Assembly: GCF_049801055.1 (NCBI RefSeq)
Contig: NZ_JBNAGF010000003.1
Location: 124,001-188,000 of the forward strand
DNA length: 64,000 nucleotides
DNA from: JBNAGF01 sp049801055
GTDB lineage: Bacteria; Pseudomonadota; Alphaproteobacteria; Rhodobacterales; Rhodobacteraceae
Reading direction: 5' to 3'
In this document: positions 24,663 through 32,228 of the stretch, piece by piece
Layout of the letters: each line of letters begins with the position of its first letter
How positions within the stretch are numbered: position 1 is the stretch's first letter
The notes under the pieces: model-generated
Databases searched by the model: none
What the model was told of the DNA's origin: nothing
The model's input: only the letters and a program-made list of their open reading frames with translations
Position numbers and translations under genes: made by a program

Positions 24663-25112
24663 ATGGTAAACTATCGCGAACTTGCAAAAACCATTGGCGC
24701 CCTCACTGAGGGTGAAACCGACGAGGTGGCGCTGATGGCAACTGTTGTTTGTGAGTTGCACCACTCCGACTCTCGATTTGATTGGACCGGTTTTTACCGG
24801 GTAACGGAACCTGAACTACTCAAGATCGGACCGTATCAAGGCGGTCATGGATGTCTGGTTATCCCCTTCGGAAAAGGGGTCTGTGGGGTCGCTGCAGAAA
24901 GTGGAGAGACCCAGCTTGTTGCGGATGTGGACGCCTTTCCGGGACATATCGCCTGTGCGTCGTCGACCCGGTCTGAAATTGTTTTGCCGGTGCGGAACTC
25001 GACTGGAGACATCATTGCGGTTTTGGACATCGACAGTGATCAGCCTGACGCCTTCACACAGGCAGACGCGGAGGCATTGAGCGAGATCCTGTCTCAGGTT
25101 TTCGCGAGATAG
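24663..25112 (+). CDS. msrC: Free methionine-(R)-sulfoxide reductase (GAF-domain fRMsr)
   Basis: This enzyme reduces free L-methionine-(R)-sulfoxide using cysteines in a GAF fold. The 149-residue product shows the whole family pattern: FDWTGFYRV, LKIGPYQGGHGCLVIPFGKGVCG, FPGHIACASSTRSEIVLPV and AVLDIDSDQPDAF. The cysteines in HGCLVI, GVCG and IACAS are those used in the disulfide cycle. It protects methionine pools against oxidants. It has no operon partner; the downstream gene is convergent. Confidence 0.93.
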   Translation: MVNYRELAKTIGALTEGETDEVALMATVVCELHHSDSRFDWTGFYRVTEPELLKIGPYQGGHGCLVIPFGKGVCGVAAESGETQLVADVDAFPGHIACASSTRSEIVLPVRNSTGDIIAVLDIDSDQPDAFTQADAEALSEILSQVFAR

Positions 25113-25178
25113 CATTTGCCACTCGATCTTGACCGTACGGACTGGTCAAACGGCCAATCACTCGGTCGCCATTTGTTG

Positions 25179-25460
25179 TCATTTCAATCCAGTCGGGAAC
25201 CTGACGATTGCGAGGTAGAACGCTCCTGCCTGAGTTGCCGCAATCAGGAACATCCAAACAGAATAACTGCGCTTTCTGGTCTTGTGGCGAAACATCCACC
25301 GTCCGAGAATCGCTCCCGGACTCCCGCCGAGTGCTGCGAGCCAAAGCAGATTTCGTTCGGGTATGCGCCGTTTCCGAGCGCGTGCCCTCCGTTTGTCCAA
25401 CCCTATGGCCAGCAGCGCCAAGAGGTTGATTATCCACAGATAGATCACGACGAACCACAT
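25179..25460 (-). CDS. DUF1294 small membrane protein
   Basis: This 93-residue protein has two hydrophobic segments (about residues 3-20 and 68-86) around a basic middle part. The pattern IGLDKRRARARKRRIPERNLLWLAALGGSPGA followed by FRHKTRKRSY is the DUF1294 signature (written here in two pieces of its conserved block). Function is unknown; some homologues are fused to a cold-shock domain, but none is present here. It lies divergent from the XRE-cupin regulator, whose operator region it borders. Confidence 0.88.
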   Translation of the reverse strand: MWFVVIYLWIINLLALLAIGLDKRRARARKRRIPERNLLWLAALGGSPGAILGRWMFRHKTRKRSYSVWMFLIAATQAGAFYLAIVRFPTGLK

Positions 25461-25510
25461 TGATTAGCGAATAGCAGAACCGGGAAATTGCTGGCAATGA
25501 AAAAATGCTT

Positions 25511-25561
25511 GGAATTTTCACAATTCCGAGTCATCGTGAAAAATGGGAGAAAATTTTCACG
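25511..25561. promoter_or_regulatory. Inverted-repeat operator region upstream of the XRE-cupin regulator
   Basis: Two perfect inverted repeats are present: GGAATT-ttcac-AATTCC (25511-25527) and CGTGAAAA-N11-TTTTCACG (25535-25542 and 25554-25561). A third TTTTCAC copy sits inside the first (25515-25521). They occupy the gap to the divergent DUF1294 gene and look like autoregulator binding sites. Confidence 0.55.
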
Positions 25562-25578
25562 ACAGTCACGGGATTACT

Positions 25579-26148
25579 TTGAACAGCAACGCACCGCATA
25601 GCGCCACTCTCGGAGCTGACATCCGTGCCCTTCGCAAAGCGCGCGGTTTGACCCTGACCGAAATAGCCGCACGGTTGGATCGATCTGTTGGTTGGCTTAG
25701 TCAGGTAGAGCGCGATCTGTCCGATCCTTCGATATCGGACCTGCGCGAGATTGCGAGCTGCCTTGGCGTTCCCATGTCGATGTTGTTTGCCCACTCTGCC
25801 GTGCCAGCGGACGAGCAGGGATATGTCGTTCGGGCCAGTTCGCGCCGACCAATGGGATCAGGTGATGAAGGTCTCATCGAAGAACTCCTGTCACCAGACC
25901 TCACCGATGACTTTGAGATGGTGCATTCGACCTTTCAGCCAAAGTCACGCATGCAAACCCCGGCAGCCCGGCCCACTCAGGAAGTTGGCTACATGGTGTC
26001 CGGCCGTCTTGACCTGACCATAGGCGACAGCCGTTTCACCGTAGGACCCGGCGACAGTTTCAGGATCCGGAACCAGCCATATCAGTGGGCAAACCCATAC
26101 GACGAGCCCGCGGTGGCAGTCTGGGTTATTGCCCCGCCGGTGTATTGA
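25579..26148 (+). CDS. XRE-family transcriptional regulator with cupin sensor domain
   Basis: The N-terminal helix-turn-helix (LGADIRALRKARGLTLTEIAARL...SVGWLSQVERDLSDPSISDLREIA, read across about residues 12-62) is followed by a cupin fold (about 115-185: EVGYMVSGRLDLTIGD, FTVGPGDSFRI). Such regulators often sense small amine or acid ligands of the operon they control. I chose the TTG at 25579 because an in-frame ATG at 25543 lies between the arms of the second operator and lacks a ribosome site; the difference is 12 residues. It precedes the GFA and dehydrogenase genes in the same direction. Confidence 0.88.
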   Translation: MNSNAPHSATLGADIRALRKARGLTLTEIAARLDRSVGWLSQVERDLSDPSISDLREIASCLGVPMSMLFAHSAVPADEQGYVVRASSRRPMGSGDEGLIEELLSPDLTDDFEMVHSTFQPKSRMQTPAARPTQEVGYMVSGRLDLTIGDSRFTVGPGDSFRIRNQPYQWANPYDEPAVAVWVIAPPVY

Positions 26149-26169
26149 TGGGTCGCGTGTTCACAGCCA

Positions 26170-26300
26170 CCGGTGCGCCGCTTCGGGCGCACTGGCCGAT
26201 TGGGAGAGCCGGCCAGGCGTCGGGAGTAGCGAGCGTGGTTCGTTTTGGGCTTCGACTTGGCCAACTGTCCCGCTCGCTCGGGACTGTGTGGCCCCCTTTT
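26170..26300 (+). other. Structured leader between the XRE regulator and the GFA gene
   Basis: This 178-base gap is rich in secondary structure. A 10-bp stem CCGGTGCGCC/GGCGCACTGG (26170-26179 and 26186-26195, one G-T pair) can compete with TGGCC/GGCCA (26193-26197 and 26211-26215). A second hairpin, GGCCA...GTCCCG / CGGGAC...TGGCC (26259-26293), is followed by CCCTTTT, like an intrinsic terminator or attenuator. No reading frame in it looks coding. Confidence 0.5.
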
Positions 26301-26326
26301 GCCACTTGCCACGAGGAGATTATCTG

Positions 26327-26707
26327 ATGCGAACCGGAGCCTGTCTTTGTGGCGGTGTTGCGTTTGAAATCGCCGGAGAGCTTTCGCCACCTTCAGTCTG
26401 CCATTGCAGCCAATGCCGCAAGCAATCGGGACATGTCTGGGCCTCGACCTCCACCGAACAAGGCAATCTGAAACTGACGGCATCGGAAACTCTCAAGTGG
26501 TTCCGTGCGTCAGACACAGCCAAGCGAGGCTTTTGCAGCGATTGCGGGTCGTTCCTTTTTTGGAAGCATAACGACGAAGACACGATTTCAGTTTCTATGG
26601 GAGCGCTCGACGCGCCTACCGGGCTAACCCTCACCCGGCACATCTTCGTGGCCGACAAGGGCGATTATTACAACATCACAGACGAACTGCCCCAACGGGC
26701 AAAATGA
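26327..26707 (+). CDS. GFA / CENP-V family glutathione-dependent formaldehyde-activating-like protein
   Basis: This 126-residue zinc protein has the full cysteine set of the family: ACLCGGVAFEI, VCHCSQCRKQSG and FCSDCGSFLFW. The founding member Gfa speeds formation of S-hydroxymethylglutathione from formaldehyde; many relatives are of unknown role. The start at 26327 follows ACGAGGAG; the open frame extends 66 codons upstream through the structured leader but is not coding there. Its TGA overlaps an ATG of the next frame. Placed ahead of two demethylating dehydrogenases that can release formaldehyde, a detoxifying role is plausible. Confidence 0.87.
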   Translation: MRTGACLCGGVAFEIAGELSPPSVCHCSQCRKQSGHVWASTSTEQGNLKLTASETLKWFRASDTAKRGFCSDCGSFLFWKHNDEDTISVSMGALDAPTGLTLTRHIFVADKGDYYNITDELPQRAK

Positions 26708-26721
26708 CGGGGAAGAAAACC

Positions 26722-29169
26722 ATGAACGATTTTCCGAACAAGGCCCGCGTGGTTATCATTGGCGGTGGCGTGGTGGGGGTGTCATCCCTCTATCACCTTG
26801 CAAAAAAGGGGTGGACCGACTGCGTTCTGCTGGAAAAGAACGAACTGACCGCAGGTTCGACCTGGCATGCAGCAGGCAATGTTCCCACCTTTTCGACATC
26901 GTGGGCGATCATGAACATGCAACGGTACTCGACCGAACTCTATGCGCGTCTTGCTGACGAAGTCGACTATCCGATGAACTACCACCAGACCGGTTCAATC
27001 CGGCTGGCGCATACAAAGGAGCGCGTTCAGGAGTTTGAACGTGCCTGCTCAATGGGTCGGTATCAGGGCATCGAAATGGAGATGTGGACACCGGAACAAG
27101 CCAAGGAACGGTATCCTTTCCTTGAAACGCATGATCTGGAAGGGGTGCTCTATGATCCGAGCGACGGAGATATCGATCCGGCTCAGTTGACGCAGGCGCT
27201 GGCCAAGGGAGCACGCGACATGGGCGCGAAAATCCTGCGGTTCACTCCGGCGACCGGAGTAATGCAGCATGATGACGGAACGTGGACGGTCCGCACCGAA
27301 AAGGGCGACATCGACTGCGATTTTGTGGTCAACGCTGCGGGCTACTATGCGCAACGCGTGGGCGAAATGTTCAAGCCATACGGCGGTCGAACGGTTCCGA
27401 TGATGGTTATGAGCCACCAGTATCTTTTGACCGAGCAAATCCCCGAGGTCGAAGCGTGGACAAAGGAAAACGGCGGGAAGCTGCCGCTGATCCGCGATGT
27501 GGATGTGTCGTACTATCTGCGTCAGGAAAAGAACGGATACAACCTCGGGCCATATGAACCGAACTGTCGCGGTCACTGGATGACCGAGGACGACAAGATG
27601 CCCGAGGACTTCAGTTTTCAGCTGTGGCAGGACGATCTGGATCGGATTGAGGACATCATTACCGACGCAATGGAGCGGGTACCATTGATGCAGACGTCGG
27701 GCGTGAGCAGCGTCATCAACGGTCCGATCCCTTATGCACCGGACGGTTTACCGCTGATTGGTCCGATGCCGGGCGTGAAAAACGCATTCGAGGCCTGTGT
27801 GTTCACCTTTGGCATCGCCCAAGGCGGGGGAGCCGGCAAGGTGCTGGCAGAATGGATCGTCGATGGTCACACTGAATGGGACATGTGGGCCGTCGATCCT
27901 CGCCGTTACACGGATTACACCGATCAGGATTACTGTGACCAGAAAGGGATGGAAGTTTACGGCAACGAATATGCCATGCACTTCCCGCATCACGAATGGC
28001 CAGCGGCTCGTGACAAGAAACTGTCACCTGTGCACGCCAAAGTGCGGGAACTGGGCGGCGTGATGGGGGCCTACAACGGCTGGGAAAGGGCCAACTGGTT
28101 CGCCAAGCCGGGGGATGATGTGTCGGAAAAGAGCACGCACACATGGGGTCGTTCAGGTCCGTGGCAGCAACGGATCAAAGAGGAATGCGAGGCAGTGCGG
28201 GACCATTGCGGCGTGTTGGATCTTCCCGGCTTTTCGCGTTTCCTCGTTAGTGGCGGCGGAGCAGCCGAAGCGCTTCGAGGGCTGGTCACAGGCGGTTTGC
28301 CCAAGGTTGGCCGTATGAACCTGGTGTATGTGTCCGATGATCGCGGCCGGATTCTGACCGAGATGTCCTGTGTTCGGACAGGCGAAGACGCGTTTATGAT
28401 GATCACGGCGGCGACGGCGCAATGGCATGACCGCGATCTTCTCAGGGCCGCGCTGCCTGCCTCGGTCACGATCGAAGACGTCACAATCACCCGTGATACC
28501 TTGATTGTCACCGGCCCCAAATCGCGAGAGATATTATCTGGCCTGACCGATGCAGACCTGTCCTCGGGCTGGTTGACCCATCAGGCTACGACCGTAGCCG
28601 GGAAACCCGCCTATCTGATCCGGGTTTCCTTTGCCGGTGAACTTGGGTGGGAAGTGCACGCACTCAACGAGCATATGCCGGTCATCTACGATGCCATCCT
28701 CGAAGCCGGCGCCAAGCCCTTTGGTATGTACGCCCTCAACAGTCTCCGGATCGAAAAGGGGTATCGCGCGTGGAAGGGCGATCTTTCGACCGATTACTCG
28801 CTGCTGGAAGGCGGCCTTGATCGCTTTGTGAAGCTGGACAAGGTGCAGGATTTCCCGGGGAAAGCTGCAATCCAAAATGAAAAACAACAGGGCGTGAAGA
28901 AGCGGTTTGCGACCCTTATCGTCGAGGCCGGAGATGCGGATGCGCCGTACATGTCCTGTATCTGGAAGAACGGTGAGATTGTCGGTGAAACCACCTCGGG
29001 CGCATGGGGGCACCGGGTCGGAGCGTCGATAGCGCTTGGTATGGTTCGTGCGGATCTTGCAGTGCCTGATACCGAGCTTGAGGTCGAGATATTCGGGACG
29101 AAGCATCGAGCCGTCGTGCAGGAAGACTTACCCCTGTGGGATCCGGCTAATGATAGGCTCCGGGCATGA
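26722..29169 (+). CDS. FAD-dependent dehydrogenase with GcvT-like domain (dimethylglycine-dehydrogenase-like)
   Basis: This 815-residue flavoprotein oxidatively demethylates an N-methyl amino acid, passing the one-carbon unit to tetrahydrofolate. The N-terminal Rossmann motif is VVIIGGGVVGVSSLYHL; the GSTWHAAGN motif has the His used for covalent FAD in DMGDH/SARDH; the C-terminal half (from about residue 430) is the GcvT/T-protein fold with FAGELGWEVH and LNSLRIEKGYRAWKGD. The region GSIRLAHT... and SDGDIDPAQLTQALAKGA resembles mammalian DMGDH more than SARDH. Start 26722 is set by alignment to the paralogue at 32229; an ATG at 26704 overlaps the GFA stop. Confidence 0.88.
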   Translation: MNDFPNKARVVIIGGGVVGVSSLYHLAKKGWTDCVLLEKNELTAGSTWHAAGNVPTFSTSWAIMNMQRYSTELYARLADEVDYPMNYHQTGSIRLAHTKERVQEFERACSMGRYQGIEMEMWTPEQAKERYPFLETHDLEGVLYDPSDGDIDPAQLTQALAKGARDMGAKILRFTPATGVMQHDDGTWTVRTEKGDIDCDFVVNAAGYYAQRVGEMFKPYGGRTVPMMVMSHQYLLTEQIPEVEAWTKENGGKLPLIRDVDVSYYLRQEKNGYNLGPYEPNCRGHWMTEDDKMPEDFSFQLWQDDLDRIEDIITDAMERVPLMQTSGVSSVINGPIPYAPDGLPLIGPMPGVKNAFEACVFTFGIAQGGGAGKVLAEWIVDGHTEWDMWAVDPRRYTDYTDQDYCDQKGMEVYGNEYAMHFPHHEWPAARDKKLSPVHAKVRELGGVMGAYNGWERANWFAKPGDDVSEKSTHTWGRSGPWQQRIKEECEAVRDHCGVLDLPGFSRFLVSGGGAAEALRGLVTGGLPKVGRMNLVYVSDDRGRILTEMSCVRTGEDAFMMITAATAQWHDRDLLRAALPASVTIEDVTITRDTLIVTGPKSREILSGLTDADLSSGWLTHQATTVAGKPAYLIRVSFAGELGWEVHALNEHMPVIYDAILEAGAKPFGMYALNSLRIEKGYRAWKGDLSTDYSLLEGGLDRFVKLDKVQDFPGKAAIQNEKQQGVKKRFATLIVEAGDADAPYMSCIWKNGEIVGETTSGAWGHRVGASIALGMVRADLAVPDTELEVEIFGTKHRAVVQEDLPLWDPANDRLRA

Positions 29170-30248
29170 CCACCCTGCCGAACGCCATGTCGGGGGTTTA
29201 TCTGACCGGTCACGGCGGACCGGATAAGCTGGAGTACCGGACTGACATTCCGGTTCCCCGGCCCGGACCGGAAGAAGTGGTGGTTCGGATCGCTGCGGCG
29301 GGGGTCAACAACACCGACATCAACACCCGGCTGGGATGGTATTCTCCGACGGTAACCGGCGCGACCGAAGATGCTGCCAAGCAGGGTAGCAATGTGGAAT
29401 CCGGCGGTTGGGGCGGCGCATTGCAGTTTCCACGCATTCAAGGTGGAGATTTCTGCGGCACGGTCGCGGCGGTCGGAGAGGGCGTGACCTCGGTTAGACC
29501 CGGCACGCGCGTGACGGCGGCACTTTGTATTCCGAGACCTACACCGGAGAATCCAAAGGGGTTGATCGTCATTGGCTCAGAATTTGACGGTGCCTTTGCC
29601 GAGTATTGCCTTCTGGATGCCGCGGATTTGCATGATGTCACTGCCTCGCCGCTGACGGATGTTGAGATTGCCGCAATCCCGTGTGCTTACGGAACAGCAG
29701 AGGGGTTGTTGACCCGCGCCGAACTGGCGGCGGGAGAGAGCGTGCTGATCACAGGCGCATCAGGTGGGGTCGGCATGGCGGCCGTGCAGCTTGCTTGCCT
29801 GCGCGATGCGGAGGTGACCGCCGTGACCAGCCTCAGCAAGGCCGAAGCCGTGCGTTCGGCGGGCGCAAGGACAATTCTGACGCGTGACGGGACGCCGCCT
29901 GAACAGGCATTTGATGTAGTGATCGACGTTGTTGGTGGCCCGGGATTTCCCGATCTGATCCGAGCTTTGAAGCCCGGAGGGCGATATGCTGTGTCAGGCG
30001 CCATCGCCGGCCCGATCGTGCAGACTGACCTGAGAGATATCTACCTCAAGGATCTGACAGTACTGGGCAGCACTTATCAGCCGCCCGAGGTTTTTGCGCG
30101 GATTGTTGAACTGATGAACAGCGGTCAGATCCGGCCGCTTGTCTCTCGAACCTATCCTCTGTCGAAGATTGCTGAGGCGCAGGAGGATTTTCAGTCCAAG
30201 CGCTTTCCTGGGAAGCTGGTGCTGATCCCTACGGAGGATGAGACATGA
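29166..30248 (+). CDS. Medium-chain (quinone-reductase-type) NAD(P)H oxidoreductase
   Basis: This 360-residue zinc-independent medium-chain reductase has the GroES-like N-terminus (PEEVVVRIAAAGVNNTDIN), the substrate-channel part FCGTVAAVGEGV and the NAD(P) fold LITGASGGVGMAAVQLA. The DFCGTVAAVG pattern without structural zinc cysteines places it near quinone reductases or crotonyl-type reductases. Its substrate is unknown. The ATG overlaps the preceding stop by 4 bases (ATGA) and its own stop overlaps the methyltransferase start likewise, so it is an integral part of the catabolic operon. Confidence 0.87.
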   Translation: MTTLPNAMSGVYLTGHGGPDKLEYRTDIPVPRPGPEEVVVRIAAAGVNNTDINTRLGWYSPTVTGATEDAAKQGSNVESGGWGGALQFPRIQGGDFCGTVAAVGEGVTSVRPGTRVTAALCIPRPTPENPKGLIVIGSEFDGAFAEYCLLDAADLHDVTASPLTDVEIAAIPCAYGTAEGLLTRAELAAGESVLITGASGGVGMAAVQLACLRDAEVTAVTSLSKAEAVRSAGARTILTRDGTPPEQAFDVVIDVVGGPGFPDLIRALKPGGRYAVSGAIAGPIVQTDLRDIYLKDLTVLGSTYQPPEVFARIVELMNSGQIRPLVSRTYPLSKIAEAQEDFQSKRFPGKLVLIPTEDET

Positions 30249-31141
30249 CGAAGATAACTCTTCTGGACGGCTCGATCGGGCAGGAGCTTGTGCGGCGCAG
30301 CGGAGATCGCGCGACCCCTCTGTGGTCAACTCGTGTGATGATCGACCAGCCGGATTTGGTGGGCAAGGTGCACGCAGATTACTTCGCCCGCGGCGCAACG
30401 GTTGCAACGACGAACACCTACGCGGTCCACCGATCCCGTCTGGAACGTGTCGGGCTGGAGGGCGATATGCCGGCCTTGATCGATACTGCGTTGAAACAGG
30501 CGGAACGGGCCCGTGCAGACTTTCCCAACGGAAGGGTCGCGGGATCTCTCGGTCCATTGCTGGCGTCCTATCGGCCGGATCTGAATCCGGACCCGGCGGA
30601 AGCCGCTTCCAAGTTTGGTGAACTTGCCAACCTGATGAGCGGGCGGGTCGATCTGTTCCTGATCGAAACCGTATCATCGATACAGGAAGCCGAAGGCGCT
30701 CTGCGCGGGGTCGAAGGCTGCAAAAAACCGGTATGGCTGGCATTGACCGTGATGGATGACGACGGCGCCCGGCTGCGCTCCGGAGAAGCCCTTGCGGACA
30801 TCGCTCCATTGCTGGACCGGTTCGATCCCGAAGCGGTTCTGATCAACTGTTCCCGACCCGAAGCGATCCCGGCAGCGCTGGAAATTCTACAAGGGTTTAG
30901 TCGACCATTCGGAGCCTATGCCAACGGCTTTACCCGCATTTCCGAAGGCTTTCTGAAAGACGCGCCGACTGTGGACGCGCTGGAACAGCGCAGGGATCTT
31001 GGACCCGAAGCTTACGCCGATCAAGCGATGGGATGGGTGGAACAAGGGGCAACGATCGTGGGGGGATGTTGCGAAGTCGGACCTGAGCATATTTCTGAAC
31101 TGGCGCGCCGCCTGCGGGCTGCCGGGCACGACATCATCTGA
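30245..31141 (+). CDS. Homocysteine S-methyltransferase family protein
   Basis: This zinc-dependent methyltransferase of 298 residues has the MmuM/BHMT fold. Its N-terminus is LLDGSIGQELVRRSG, then ATVATTNTYAVHRSRLE. The zinc cysteines are in LINCSRPEA and in GGCCEVGPEHI near the C-terminus. Members move a methyl group from S-methylmethionine, betaine or another donor to homocysteine. In this operon, between two N-demethylating dehydrogenases, glycine betaine or a related donor is a reasonable guess; the sequence is not enough to choose. It overlaps the upstream gene by 4 bases. Confidence 0.88.
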   Translation: MTKITLLDGSIGQELVRRSGDRATPLWSTRVMIDQPDLVGKVHADYFARGATVATTNTYAVHRSRLERVGLEGDMPALIDTALKQAERARADFPNGRVAGSLGPLLASYRPDLNPDPAEAASKFGELANLMSGRVDLFLIETVSSIQEAEGALRGVEGCKKPVWLALTVMDDDGARLRSGEALADIAPLLDRFDPEAVLINCSRPEAIPAALEILQGFSRPFGAYANGFTRISEGFLKDAPTVDALEQRRDLGPEAYADQAMGWVEQGATIVGGCCEVGPEHISELARRLRAAGHDII

Positions 31142-31154
31142 GGGATGCAGGCCG

Positions 31155-32132
31155 ATGCCAGATCTGCGCATTGTTCAGGAGGAACCTGAAACCTGGCATT
31201 TCGATATTGCCGTCACCGACGGGTTTGTTCTCACCGAATTGGCCGCAGTGGTGGACCCGCTGCGATTGGCAAATCGGGTTTGTCCAAGACCGCCATTCAG
31301 TTACAACTATAGATCGGCCAATGGTGGTATGGTCGAGAGCAGCAGCGGCGCCTTTGTTCAGAGCGAGCCGCTGCCAAAGAGACCAACGGCTCAATATCTG
31401 TTTGTAATTGGCAACACGGATCCCGATTGCCCCGGGTTGTCGATGGGCCGGGCTATCCACGACTACACGTTCCGCAACGCACAAGTGTTCCTTTTGGCCG
31501 AAGCTGCCAGCCGTTTCATTCAGGATAATGGAGAAACGGCAACAGGGCTCGCCACCCACTGGGAGAACACGTCGTTTCTGAGCGAACGATCTGCTCCGTT
31601 CGAGGCGAGTTATGCCCTTGCCAGCTCGAAAGGGCAGATAGTGACCTGCGCAGGAATGGGCGCGACTGTCGACGTGACCCTGTCGGTGATCGGCCGGCAC
31701 ATTTCAAGCGCTGCCAAACTCACCGTGGCCAACATCCTGCTGCACGAAAAGATCCGAGATCTCGAGACGCTTCAGCCGATACCCGGCCTGCAGGCCACGA
31801 CGACCGGCGACGATATCACGGATCGCTGCCTTGAGCTTATGCAGGCAAATGTCGAAGAACCGCTTCCGATTCAGGAACTGGTCACACTTTTGGGTGTTTC
31901 CAACCGGTCACTGGAGCGCAAATTTCGGACATTTCTCGGTGCGACGCCAAGTGGGTTTTATCGTGAGATGCGATTGGCACGGGCGAATACCCTGCTCTTG
32001 AACACAACAATGAGTGTTCGTGATGTCGGGTTGGCGTGCGGCTTTCCAAATGGTTTCTCTTCAGTCTTCAAGAGCTTTTTCGGCATCACGCCGTTTGCCT
32101 TGCGACGCCGTGGGCGGGCCGGTGCTTGGTGA
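31155..32132 (+). CDS. GlxA-family transcriptional regulator (DJ-1/PfpI plus AraC domain, GbdR-like)
   Basis: This 325-residue regulator has an N-terminal amidotransferase-like sensor domain (about 10-190: ITDGFVL-type start, QYLFVIGNTDPDC) and a C-terminal AraC DNA-binding domain with two helix-turn-helix units (IQELVTLLGVSNRSLERKF and VRDVGLACGFPNGFSSVFK). The GbdR activator of glycine betaine and dimethylglycine catabolism in Pseudomonas has this same layout, and so do regulators of carnitine use. Position directly between methylated-amine genes suggests it controls them. The start at 31155 lies 13 bases after the methyltransferase stop. Confidence 0.9.
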   Translation: MPDLRIVQEEPETWHFDIAVTDGFVLTELAAVVDPLRLANRVCPRPPFSYNYRSANGGMVESSSGAFVQSEPLPKRPTAQYLFVIGNTDPDCPGLSMGRAIHDYTFRNAQVFLLAEAASRFIQDNGETATGLATHWENTSFLSERSAPFEASYALASSKGQIVTCAGMGATVDVTLSVIGRHISSAAKLTVANILLHEKIRDLETLQPIPGLQATTTGDDITDRCLELMQANVEEPLPIQELVTLLGVSNRSLERKFRTFLGATPSGFYREMRLARANTLLLNTTMSVRDVGLACGFPNGFSSVFKSFFGITPFALRRRGRAGAW

Positions 32133-32228
32133 TGTAGAATCCGATGAGATTCCTGTCGGTTTTGGTGCATTTTCTGGCGCCTAACCATGAGAATGTACCG
32201 CAAATCACTCAGACGTGGAGTTGAAGAA

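Noticed and set aside
23293..24687. A 464-codon minus-strand frame across the thiolase gene
   Set aside because: The plus-strand thiolase is complete with all catalytic motifs; the antisense product has no recognisable domain.
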